From DATEVL01 sp035471625 (lineage in GTDB: Bacteria > Chloroflexota > Anaerolineae > Anaerolineales > E44-bin32), in NCBI GenBank assembly GCA_035471625.1, contig DATIPT010000079.1, forward strand, positions 1 through 39,287: 39,287 bases of DNA, written 5' to 3'. A program made the translations under genes and the position numbers. Shown here piece by piece: positions 7,445 to 15,217 of this stretch. The notes beneath the pieces are model-generated. The model was not told the origin of the DNA. It saw nothing but the letters and a program-made list of their open reading frames with translations, and did no database searches. Every line of letters starts with the position of its first letter. Within the stretch, counting starts at the first letter, position 1.

Positions 7445-7473
7445 TTGACCGGCTCCCGCCGGCCCGTTAGAAT
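7445..7473 (+). promoter_or_regulatory. Sigma-70 type promoter, near-leaderless fmdB transcript
   Basis: TTGACC (7445-7450), a 17-bp spacer and TAGAAT (7468-7473) make one of the best matches to the housekeeping consensus in the window. The predicted start is near 7480, only 2 nt before ATG 7482. There is no room for a Shine-Dalgarno. Confidence 0.7.
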
Positions 7474-7481
7474 CGCTCTCG

Positions 7482-7706
7482 ATGCCGATCTACGAATACG
7501 TCTGCCTGGATTGCCGCGAGCGCTTCGACGCCCTCCGCCCGATGAAGGACGCCGATGCGCCCATCACGTGTGGGCACTGCGGCGGGGACCACAGCTCGCG
7601 CACCCTCTCCGTCTTCTACGCCCAATCCGACGGCCGCAGCGTGGCCGGGACGCAGGCCGGCTGCTCCACCTGCGCCGGCGGCCACTGCGCGACTTGCGCC
7701 AATTGA
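7482..7706 (+). CDS. FmdB-family zinc ribbon protein
   Basis: This 74-residue protein begins MPIYEYVCLDC and continues with a second cysteine pair (CGHCGG), so a CxxC...CxxC zinc ribbon occupies residues 8-38. This is the FmdB/CxxC_CXXC_SSSS putative regulatory family; the typical SSRTLS segment follows. The C-terminus adds four more cysteines (CSTCAGGHCATC), a common tail in this family that could bind a second metal. The family name comes from a gene near formamidase and its function is not settled. The gene is monocistronic, with its own promoter 2 nt upstream of the predicted transcript start and a hairpin 18 nt after its stop. Confidence 0.85.
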   Translation: MPIYEYVCLDCRERFDALRPMKDADAPITCGHCGGDHSSRTLSVFYAQSDGRSVAGTQAGCSTCAGGHCATCAN

Positions 7707-7723
7707 CTCTGGCCAGGACATGA

Positions 7724-7752
7724 AGACGCCGGCCCCCAAGCGGCCGGCGTCT
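7724..7752. terminator. Bidirectional hairpin between fmdB-like gene and nuoN
   Basis: The arms AGACGCCGGCC (7724-7734) and GGCCGGCGTCT (7742-7752) form a perfect 11-bp stem with a 7-nt loop, centred in the 73-bp gap between two convergent genes. There is no T-tract on either side. The position supports a shared terminator, although U-less hairpins are weaker evidence. Confidence 0.65.
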
Positions 7753-7779
7753 GTCGCATTCCAGCGGGGTGCCCTCGCT

Positions 7780-9228
7780 TTACGGAATCACGCCTGAGAG
7801 CCCCGCCTGCGCCGCCAACTCCAACAGCGGCCCCGGGAGAAGCCCCAGCAGGAACGTCGCCAGGGCGGTCAACGCGATCACGGCCGTTAGCCAGCGCTCC
7901 CGGGATGTCTCCGGCTCTCCCCCGCGCATATACATCGTGACGACGACCCGCAGGTAGTAGAAGGCTGAGACGAGCGATGTCAGGACGCCGATCACCGCCA
8001 GGGCGATGAGCCCGGCGTCCACCGTCGCCCCGAAGACGAGGAACTTGCCGAGGAAGCCCAGCGTCGGCGGGACTCCGATCAGGGAGAGCATGAAGACCGT
8101 CATCGCCAGGGCGATCCACGGCCGACGACGCCCCAGGCCCGCGTACGAGTCGATCGTCGTACCGGTCCCGTCAAACCGCTCGAGCGCCACGACCACAGAC
8201 CAGGCCCCGATTGTCGTCACACCATACGCGAGCAAATAGAAGAGCGCCGCGCTGGCGGATCCCGGCGCGGCCATCGTGGCGCCGGCGCTGACCGCCATCA
8301 GCAGGTACCCCGCATGGGCGATACTCGAGTAGGCCAGCATGCGCTTGATGCTGGTCTGAGCGATCGCGGCAACATTGCCCCAGATCATCGTCAGCGCGGA
8401 AACAATCGCCAGCATTGGACCCCACACTTCAGTCGCCAACGGAAATCCGGTGAGCAGGAGCCGGAGCAACACGGCGAACCCGGCGGCCTTGGCACCGACG
8501 GCCATGAACGCAACTGCCGAGGACGGCGCTCCGTCGTAGACGTCCGGGGTCCACATGTGGAAGGGGACCGCCGCGACCTTGAAGCCGAGACCGACCAGGA
8601 GCATCGCCCCGGCGACGGCCAATACCGCCATGTCGACGTCCGGGACGACGAGCGCTTCCAGGACGGCATACAGATTGGTCGTCCCGGTCGTCCCATACAC
8701 CAGCGCCGTGCCATAGACGAAGAAAGCCGAGGCGAAGGCCCCCAACAGGAAGTACTTCATCCCGGACTCTTCCGACTCGGCCCGCGGCCACGCGAACGCT
8801 GCCAGGACATACAGCGGGATGGACAGCAGCTCCAGGGCGAGGAAGACAAGGAGCAGATCGGCGGCGATCGCCATCAGCATCATGCCGACGATCGAGAACA
8901 AGAGCAACAGGTAGTACTCGCCGCGAGCGATGCCGCGCCGCTGGTTGTAGTCCACCGCCAATGGCACGGCCAGCAACCCGGCCAGCAGGAAAAGCGCCTC
9001 GAGGAAGCGCCCGAATCCGTCGACGCGGATCATCCCCCCGAAGGCGGCCTCGGACGGCGGCGGTACGAGGACCACTACGGCGAGGGCTACCAGCAGCCCG
9101 AGCGCGGTCAGCCACGGGACCGCCGGCTTGCCGCGGGGAGGCAGAAACGCCTCGATCAGAAGCAAGACGCACGCCCAGACAGTCAGGGCGGTGATCGGGA
9201 GGATGGCGAGGAAGTCCTCGGGCGTCAT
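7780..9228 (-). CDS. nuoN: NADH:quinone oxidoreductase subunit N
   Basis: NuoN is one of three antiporter-like proton-pumping subunits in the membrane arm of respiratory complex I. The protein has 482 residues, normal for the family, with about 14 hydrophobic helices. The diagnostic segment LAYSSIAHAGYLLMAV lies near the middle-to-end, preceded by MWTPDVYDGAP, the usual substrate-channel loop. It is the last gene of the operon, starting 2 nt after the nuoM stop, and is followed by the bidirectional hairpin. Confidence 0.95.
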   Translation of the reverse strand: MTPEDFLAILPITALTVWACVLLLIEAFLPPRGKPAVPWLTALGLLVALAVVVLVPPPSEAAFGGMIRVDGFGRFLEALFLLAGLLAVPLAVDYNQRRGIARGEYYLLLLFSIVGMMLMAIAADLLLVFLALELLSIPLYVLAAFAWPRAESEESGMKYFLLGAFASAFFVYGTALVYGTTGTTNLYAVLEALVVPDVDMAVLAVAGAMLLVGLGFKVAAVPFHMWTPDVYDGAPSSAVAFMAVGAKAAGFAVLLRLLLTGFPLATEVWGPMLAIVSALTMIWGNVAAIAQTSIKRMLAYSSIAHAGYLLMAVSAGATMAAPGSASAALFYLLAYGVTTIGAWSVVVALERFDGTGTTIDSYAGLGRRRPWIALAMTVFMLSLIGVPPTLGFLGKFLVFGATVDAGLIALAVIGVLTSLVSAFYYLRVVVTMYMRGGEPETSRERWLTAVIALTALATFLLGLLPGPLLELAAQAGLSGVIP

Positions 9229-9230
9229 CG

Positions 9231-10745
9231 TCAGTGTGCGGCCAAGGCGGCGACCTGGACCGTCTCCACCAGCCGGCCGACAGAGGCCTCCATGAGATTG
9301 AAGAACGGGGCCGGGAACAGGCCGATCCAGAAGATCAGGATGATGAGCGGGATCAGGGTCACAATCTCACGCCAGTGCAGATCCTTGAGACTCAGGTTCT
9401 CATCATGCGTCACCGGCCCGAGGAACATCTTCTGGAACATGTATAGGATGTAGATCGCCGCCAGGATGACGCCGAGAACGGCCGCACCGGCGAACCAGGG
9501 CGAGCCGAGCGCCTCCGAGCCGAAGGAGCCCAGCAGGATCGTGAACTCTCCGACGAAGCCGTTCAGCCCGGGAAGCCCCATCGACGACAGCGCCACGACC
9601 AGGGTCAGGGCGGCGTAGATCGGCATGATCTTCCACAACCCGCCGAAGGCCTCCAGTTCACGCGTGTGGCGGCGTTCGTAGATCATGCCGACGATCAAGA
9701 ACAGCGCCCCGGTGCTCAAACCGTGGTTGACCATCTGGAGCACGCCCCCCTGGATCCCCTGAGCGTTGAGGGCGAATAGGCCCAGCATCACAAAGCCGAG
9801 GTGGCTGACCGACGAGTAGGCGACCAACTTCTTGACGTCGCGCTGCGGGTAAGACACGACCGCGCCGTAGAGGATCCCCACGACGCCAAGACCGGCGATC
9901 CAAGGCGCCAGCTGGAGCGAAGCGGCCGGGAAGAGCGGGATGTTGAAGCGCAGGAAGCCGTACGTCCCCATCTTCAGCAAGACGCCCGCCAGGATGACAG
10001 AACCGGCCGTCGGCGCCTCGACGTGGGCGTCCGGCAACCACGAATGCAGCGGCCACATCGGCACCTTGATAGCGAACGCCGCGGCGAACGCCAGGAACAG
10101 CCAGAATTGGATCTCAGCCGGGATTTGCCCGGCGGTGATCAGATCGGGAAGGCTGAACGATCCGCCTTCGATCCCGAGCCACAGGATCGCCAGGAGCATC
10201 AGGATCGAGCCGGCCATCGTGTACAGGAAAAACTTGACCGCGGCGTAGATGCGCCGCTCCCCACCCCACATCCCGATCAGGAAGTACATCGGGACCAGTG
10301 TGAACTCCCAGAAGACGTAGAACAGGAAGAGATCCTGGGCGAGGAACACCCCGATCATGCCGATCTCGAGGAGCAGGAAGAAGATCATGAACTCCCGGAC
10401 CCGCTCGGTGATCGCGCTCCAGGTCGAGACGATCGCCAGCGCCATCAGGAGCGTCGTCAGCAAGACCAGGAGGATGCTCAGCCCGTCGATCCCCAGGAAG
10501 TACTCCACGTCCAGGCCGGCGAGCCGGAACCAGGAGATCCGCTCGGTCATCTGCAGGCCGGGGACCTCCGGATCGAACCGCACCAGGACGGCCAAGGAGA
10601 CGACGAACACCGCCAGCGAAGTCAGCAGTGCCGTCCAGCGCATCAGGCCTGTGCGATCACGCGGGAGCAGCGCCAAGATGACGACGCCGGCAAGCGGGAG
10701 GAAGGTCAGGAGACTCAGGATCGGGAAGGAAGAATCCATCGGCAT
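9231..10745 (-). CDS. nuoM: NADH:quinone oxidoreductase subunit M
   Basis: NuoM is an antiporter-like proton channel of complex I. The 504-residue protein has about 14 TM helices and the family signatures FFLLLEIGMIGVFLAQDLFL, WPLHSWLPDAHVEAPT and KKLVAYSSVSHLGFV. The conserved Glu of the LLLEIG helix and the Lys of AIKVPMWPLHSW are present, so proton-transfer residues look intact. It starts 13 nt after the nuoL stop. Confidence 0.96.
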   Translation of the reverse strand: MPMDSSFPILSLLTFLPLAGVVILALLPRDRTGLMRWTALLTSLAVFVVSLAVLVRFDPEVPGLQMTERISWFRLAGLDVEYFLGIDGLSILLVLLTTLLMALAIVSTWSAITERVREFMIFFLLLEIGMIGVFLAQDLFLFYVFWEFTLVPMYFLIGMWGGERRIYAAVKFFLYTMAGSILMLLAILWLGIEGGSFSLPDLITAGQIPAEIQFWLFLAFAAAFAIKVPMWPLHSWLPDAHVEAPTAGSVILAGVLLKMGTYGFLRFNIPLFPAASLQLAPWIAGLGVVGILYGAVVSYPQRDVKKLVAYSSVSHLGFVMLGLFALNAQGIQGGVLQMVNHGLSTGALFLIVGMIYERRHTRELEAFGGLWKIMPIYAALTLVVALSSMGLPGLNGFVGEFTILLGSFGSEALGSPWFAGAAVLGVILAAIYILYMFQKMFLGPVTHDENLSLKDLHWREIVTLIPLIILIFWIGLFPAPFFNLMEASVGRLVETVQVAALAAH

Positions 10746-10758
10746 GCCTCGAACGGGC

Positions 10759-12822
10759 TCAACGGAGAAGGATATACGTCAGCATGAGCACGGCCCCGAG
10801 CAACACGGCCAGGGCATAGGTGCGAACGTAGCCGGATTGCAGGCGTCGCAGACCAACCGCCCAGGCTTGCGTGGCGCGACCCAGGCCATTGGCGGCGCCG
10901 TCGATCACGGGCAAATCGAAGGAGACCGCCAGCCAGTCGCTGAATCGGTTGTACGAGCCGGCCAGGAGCCGGTCGTGGAACCAGTCATGCCACCAGTCCC
11001 AGTCCACTCGCTGCGCCAGGAACCGTGAGAAATGGATGTAGGGCTGGAGGAACAGACGGTCGTACAGTTCGTCAATCCACCACTTGTTCTCGAGCAGCCG
11101 GAAGACGGGGCCCAGCAACCGCTTCAGCGGATCCTCGGCGCCTTCGGCCAACGGTCGGCGCCCGTACAGGAGCCAGGCGGCACCGAGGCTGATCAGCGTG
11201 AGCGTCGTGGCCAGCAGGGCGACCACCCATTCGGCCTCGGCGGCATGCAGGTGTTCGATCGAATGCGTCAGCCATTCGGTCAGGCGCTGCTCGAAGGGAA
11301 GGCCGCCTGGGAGATTCAGCAGGCCGCCGGTCAGGGTCAGTCCGGCCAGGACGAGCAGCGGGCCCGTGATCCCGATGCGGTTTTCCGGCGCGTGGGCGGC
11401 GGCTTCCGAACGAGCCTTGCCGTAGAACACCATGATCAGCTGGCGACCGGTGTAGAACGCAGTCAGGACCGCCGCCATCAGAAGGACCACTTCAATGGCG
11501 GGACTGATTCGAGCCGCATCCGCCAGGATCTCGTCCTTGGAGACGAAGCCGGCCAGGGGCGGCACGCCGGCCAGGCCGAGCGCTCCGATCACGAACACCA
11601 GGTGGGTGATCGGCATCCGGCGGGACAGACCGCCCATGTTGCGCATGTCCTGCGGATCGAAAGCCTTCTCGTGGCCGTGATCGGAGGCGTGATGATGGGC
11701 GTGTTCGATCCCCAGGATCACCGAGCCAGCCCCCAGGAACAACAGGGCCTTGAAGAAGGCGTGCGTCACCAGATGGAAGATCGCCGCGCCGTACGCCCCC
11801 AGCCCGGCAGCCGTCACCATGAAGCCCAGTTGGCTGATCGTCGAATACGCCAGGACCTTCTTGATGTCGAACTGCGCAACGGCGATTGTCGCCGCGAACA
11901 AGGCCGTTCCGGCCCCGACCCATGTGACAACGTCCGAGGTGAGCGGGGCGAGCGAGAACAGGGCGTTCGAGCGGACGATCATATAGATCCCGGCCGTGAC
12001 CATGGTCGCCGCGTGGATCAACGCCGAGACGGGCGTCGGGCCGGCCATCGCGTCCGGCAGCCAGACATACAGCGGGATCTGAGCCGACTTTCCGGTCGCC
12101 CCGATCAGCAGGCAGATCGTGATCGCTGTGGCGATCGCGGCGAGCTGCGGCCCCGCCTCTTCCGCCTGGTGGAAAACCTCGTGGAAGTTGAGCGTCCCGA
12201 AAGTCCAGAAGATCAGGAACAGGCCGATCAGGAAGCCGGCGTCCCCGATGCGGTTGGTCACGAAGGCCTTCTTGCCGGCCCAGGCGTTGCCGATCCCATC
12301 GCGGCCCTTCTCGTACCAGAACCCGATGAGCAGGTACGAACACAACCCGACGCCTTCCCACCCCACAAACAGCGTCAGGTAGGAGTCGCCCATAACCAGG
12401 ATCAGCATCGAGGCGATGAACAGATTGAAGAAGACGAAGAACCGGGTGTAGCGGCCGGTATCCCCGTTGAAGCGCACGTCGTCGTGCATGTAGCTGGCAG
12501 CGTAGATGTGGATCAGGCTGCCCACGCCGGTGACGACCAACATCATCGTCACCGACAGGCTGTCGATTTGCAGACCCCAGCCAGCCTCGAAGCTTCCGAT
12601 CCGGATCCACTCGGCGATCGGGAGGACGGTGCCTTCCGGGGAAAGGCCGATGGCGATGGCCTGAGCGACCGCGACGAAGAAGGCCAGGACGACGACGAGG
12701 CTTCCGATCCCGCCGGCAAACCGCTCTCCCAGCCTGCGACCGAAGGCCAGGTTGAGAAGCAGACCAGCGACCGGGAACGCGATCGCAAGCGGCGCCAGGG
12801 CGAAGAGCGACTCAGCGGTCAG
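10759..12822 (-). CDS. nuoL: NADH:quinone oxidoreductase subunit L, probable CTG start
   Basis: NuoL is the distal proton-pumping subunit of complex I, with a long lateral helix. The reading frame is open up to a TGA just above 12834 and contains no ATG, GTG or TTG between that stop and GTG 12552. A start at 12552 would remove 90 residues, including the first TM helices and the family-conserved GLQIDSLSVTMMLVV segment. CTG at 12822-12820 has an AGAGGAG Shine-Dalgarno 6 nt upstream and gives a normal N-terminus (TAESLFALAPLAIAFPVAG) and a full 687-residue length. The GRRLGERFAG loop and the later YVWLPDAMAGPTPVSALIHA are typical of NuoL. I therefore assign a CTG start; an assembly error that altered a GTG or ATG is the alternative. 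The gap after nuoK is 37 nt. Confidence 0.85.
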   Translation of the reverse strand: MTAESLFALAPLAIAFPVAGLLLNLAFGRRLGERFAGGIGSLVVVLAFFVAVAQAIAIGLSPEGTVLPIAEWIRIGSFEAGWGLQIDSLSVTMMLVVTGVGSLIHIYAASYMHDDVRFNGDTGRYTRFFVFFNLFIASMLILVMGDSYLTLFVGWEGVGLCSYLLIGFWYEKGRDGIGNAWAGKKAFVTNRIGDAGFLIGLFLIFWTFGTLNFHEVFHQAEEAGPQLAAIATAITICLLIGATGKSAQIPLYVWLPDAMAGPTPVSALIHAATMVTAGIYMIVRSNALFSLAPLTSDVVTWVGAGTALFAATIAVAQFDIKKVLAYSTISQLGFMVTAAGLGAYGAAIFHLVTHAFFKALLFLGAGSVILGIEHAHHHASDHGHEKAFDPQDMRNMGGLSRRMPITHLVFVIGALGLAGVPPLAGFVSKDEILADAARISPAIEVVLLMAAVLTAFYTGRQLIMVFYGKARSEAAAHAPENRIGITGPLLVLAGLTLTGGLLNLPGGLPFEQRLTEWLTHSIEHLHAAEAEWVVALLATTLTLISLGAAWLLYGRRPLAEGAEDPLKRLLGPVFRLLENKWWIDELYDRLFLQPYIHFSRFLAQRVDWDWWHDWFHDRLLAGSYNRFSDWLAVSFDLPVIDGAANGLGRATQAWAVGLRRLQSGYVRTYALAVLLGAVLMLTYILLR

Positions 12823-12828
12823 GGCGAG

Positions 12829-12835
12829 CTCCTCT
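12829..12835 (-). promoter_or_regulatory. Shine-Dalgarno deciding the CTG start of nuoL
   Basis: AGAGGAG on the minus strand ends 6 nt before CTG 12822. It is the only strong ribosome-binding site in the nuoK-nuoL gap and has no ATG, GTG or TTG in frame at the right distance. Confidence 0.7.
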
Positions 12836-12859
12836 CAACGCATCGTTCGGCGTCCATGC

Positions 12860-13165
12860 CTATCCCCGCAAGCCTCGTACCTGATCAATGTCAATGCTGC
12901 GCTTGGTCTTGAAGATTGCGACGATCAGCGCCAGCCCCACGGCCACCTCGGCGGCGGCCACCCCGATAATGAAGAAGACGAATATATGACCGACGATCTC
13001 TCCCCTCTCACGGGCGAACGCAATCAGGGCCAGGTTGGCAGCGTTGAGCATCAACTCGACCGACATGAACATCACGATCGCGTTCCGCCGGGTCAGCACG
13101 CCGAGAACCCCGATGGCGAACAAGATAGCCGAGAGAATCACGAGGTAGTCGGTCGGAACGTTCAC
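12860..13165 (-). CDS. nuoK: NADH:quinone oxidoreductase subunit K
   Basis: This 101-residue protein has three TM helices, the standard size for NuoK. The signature RRNAIVMFMSVELMLNAANL contains the conserved membrane Glu (VEL), and a second Glu lies in GVAAAEVAVGLALIV. Both take part in the proton pathway of the membrane arm in known complex I. It overlaps nuoJ by 4 bp (ATGA). Confidence 0.96.
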   Translation of the reverse strand: MNVPTDYLVILSAILFAIGVLGVLTRRNAIVMFMSVELMLNAANLALIAFARERGEIVGHIFVFFIIGVAAAEVAVGLALIVAIFKTKRSIDIDQVRGLRG

Positions 13166-13680
13166 GAGGCCTCCCGGCTGCGCTCACGCCGCGTCAGGAC
13201 GATCGCCCCGATCATCGCCGCCAGCAGCAAGATCGAGGTCACCTCGAACGGCAACAAGAAATCGCTGAAGAGGAGTTCCCCGACGGCCTGCGGGCTGCCA
13301 AAGCCTGCGGCGACCTCCACCCCGGGTGCGGCGCCGGCCTGGCCTGTGAGCAGGGCCAAGACCATCAACCCGAACAGGACGGTCGTGATCGCCACCGCCA
13401 CCGGCGCCTGCCACGGGAGGCTGGGGGTGGTTTCCACCCGCTCGGCACCCAGCAGCATGATGACGAACAGGAACAAGACCATAATCGCCCCGGCATAAAC
13501 CGTTACCTGCACCAGAGCGATGAAGGCAGCCTGCAGCAAGAGGAATACGACGGCGATCGTCAGGAAGTTCAGGACCAGGAACAGCGCCGAGTACACCGCG
13601 CTCCGGCTGATCAGCATGCAGACCGCAGCCCACACGGCGACTAGCGCCAGACCCAGGAAGATCCACATGTCCGTCGTCAT
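13162..13680 (-). CDS. nuoJ: NADH:quinone oxidoreductase subunit J
   Basis: This 172-residue protein has five hydrophobic helices. Family features are the N-terminal helix, AAFIALVQVTVYAGAIMVLF (helix 3 with the pi-bulge region) and the final SILLLAAMIGAIVLTRRER. It connects the quinone site to the antiporter-like subunits. It starts 24 nt after the nuoI stop and overlaps nuoK by 4 bp. Confidence 0.95.
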   Translation of the reverse strand: MTTDMWIFLGLALVAVWAAVCMLISRSAVYSALFLVLNFLTIAVVFLLLQAAFIALVQVTVYAGAIMVLFLFVIMLLGAERVETTPSLPWQAPVAVAITTVLFGLMVLALLTGQAGAAPGVEVAAGFGSPQAVGELLFSDFLLPFEVTSILLLAAMIGAIVLTRRERSREAS

Positions 13681-13704
13681 CAGCGTCTCACGACCCCGCG
13701 CCCT

Positions 13705-14208
13705 CTACTTCGGATCCTGCATCGCCGGGACCGCTCGCGGGAACGCCCCCGCAGGCACGCGCATCGGCGTCGGCGCCCCTCCCGCCGGCACGGGGACCAG
13801 GAGCTTCTCTTTGGTATAGATCGCCGAGCGCCGGTCGGTGAAGGACATCTCGTAGTTGAGCCCCAGGACAATCGCCTCGGTCGGGCAGGCATCCTCGCAG
13901 TAGCCGCAGAAGATACAGCGCAGCATGTTGATCTCGTACGTACTGGCGTACCGCTCCCCAGGCGAGAAGCGAGTCTCATCGGTATTCTCCGCCGACTCGA
14001 CGAAGATCGCATCAGCGGGACACGCCGCGGAACACAAAGAGCACCCGATGCACTTCTCGAGACCGTTCTCGTACCGATGCAGCTCGTGCCGTCCGCGGAA
14101 GCGGGAACGAACCGGACGCTTCACTTCCGGATACTCGATCGTCACCGGCCTCTCGAACATACTCCGGAACGTGATCCACATCCCACGAAACAATCCAAGA
14201 ATCCCCAC
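13705..14208 (-). CDS. nuoI: NADH:quinone oxidoreductase subunit I (2x[4Fe-4S])
   Basis: NuoI carries clusters N6a and N6b between the NADH module and the quinone site. The protein has 167 residues from GTG 14208, preferred because GGGAGG lies about 6 nt upstream and the product then begins GILGLFRGMWITF, as in the family. Two ferredoxin motifs are intact: Cys 53, 56, 59, 63 (CIGCSLCSAACP) and Cys 98, 101, 104, 108 (CIFCGYCEDACP). The C-terminal tail is Pro/Ala-rich and longer than the core needs. It starts 1 nt after the nuoH stop. Confidence 0.94.
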   Translation of the reverse strand: MGILGLFRGMWITFRSMFERPVTIEYPEVKRPVRSRFRGRHELHRYENGLEKCIGCSLCSAACPADAIFVESAENTDETRFSPGERYASTYEINMLRCIFCGYCEDACPTEAIVLGLNYEMSFTDRRSAIYTKEKLLVPVPAGGAPTPMRVPAGAFPRAVPAMQDPK

Positions 14209-14209
14209 C

Positions 14210-15217
14210 TCAGCCTCCCAACAACACCACACCCACCGCCGTCAGGGCCACGTTCAGCAGCGCCAACGGCAGCAGGATCTTCCACCCGAAGGCCATCAAG
14301 CGATCATAGCGGAACCGGGGCAACGTCGCCCGCAGCCAAATCATCAGGAAGAGGAGCGCAGCCACTTTGACGACGAGGTAGATCGGCCCGAGCCAGGGGA
14401 CCTGGTCGATGAAGGGCCCGTCGTACCCGCCCAGGAAGAGCGTGGCGGCGATGGCGCTGACGGCGATCATCTTGTCGTACTCCGCCATGAAGATCAGGGC
14501 GAACTTCAGTCCCGAGTACTCGACATGATATCCGGCGGTCAGCTCCTGCTCGGCCTCGGGCATGTCGAAGGGAGCCCGGTTCACCTCGGCGATCGCCGCG
14601 ATCATGAAGATCAGGAAGCCGATCGGCTGGAACACGATGTACCAAATCCCCGCCTGCCCATCGACGATGTCCTGCAGACTCATCGATCCGGCCAGCAGGA
14701 TCGGCCCGATGAACGCCAGCCCCAGAGCCAGCTCGTAGCTGATCATCTGGGCCGAGGACCGCAAACCGCCCATGAGCGAGTACTTGTTGTTCGACGACCA
14801 GCCGGCCAGGACGATCCCGTAGACGCTGATTGACGAGACCGCCATCAGGTAGAGCACACCGACGTTGATATCCGGCGCCAGACCGACCGTGATCGTCCGG
14901 CCGGCGATCACGAGGGGCGGGCCGAGGGGCACCACCGCCAGGATGATCAGGGCCGGGATGAGGGTGATGATTGGCGCCAGGACGAAGATGACCTTGTCGG
15001 CCTTGTCCGGGATCAGCTCCTCTTTGAAGATCAGCTTGACGCCGTCCGCCACGGGCTGGAGAAGGCCCCACGGGCCGGCCCGGTTCGGACCCACCCGCAC
15101 CTGGATGCGGGCCAGCACCCGTCGCTCGAGCAGGGTCAGATAGGCGAACCCGGTCAGAAGGCTGACGATGATCAGCGCCGAGATCACGACCCACTCCGCG
15201 ACCTGGATCCAGTTCAT
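14210..15217 (-). CDS. nuoH: NADH:quinone oxidoreductase subunit H
   Basis: NuoH anchors the peripheral arm and forms much of the quinone chamber. The protein has 335 residues and about eight TM helices. Signatures include TLLERRVLARIQVRVGPNR near the N-terminus, SSNNKYSLMGGLRSSAQMIS in the middle, and NRAPFDMPEAEQELTAGYH. ATG 15217 is used because it overlaps the nuoG stop by 4 bp and gives the family N-terminus; longer frames run into nuoG. Confidence 0.96.
   Translation of the reverse strand: MNWIQVAEWVVISALIIVSLLTGFAYLTLLERRVLARIQVRVGPNRAGPWGLLQPVADGVKLIFKEELIPDKADKVIFVLAPIITLIPALIILAVVPLGPPLVIAGRTITVGLAPDINVGVLYLMAVSSISVYGIVLAGWSSNNKYSLMGGLRSSAQMISYELALGLAFIGPILLAGSMSLQDIVDGQAGIWYIVFQPIGFLIFMIAAIAEVNRAPFDMPEAEQELTAGYHVEYSGLKFALIFMAEYDKMIAVSAIAATLFLGGYDGPFIDQVPWLGPIYLVVKVAALLFLMIWLRATLPRFRYDRLMAFGWKILLPLALLNVALTAVGVVLLGG

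Noticed and set aside
11032..12912. 626-codon open frame opposite nuoL
   Set aside because: Antisense shadow of a well conserved gene; its composition is rich in Arg, Gln, Glu and Asp, as expected for the reverse of membrane codons.
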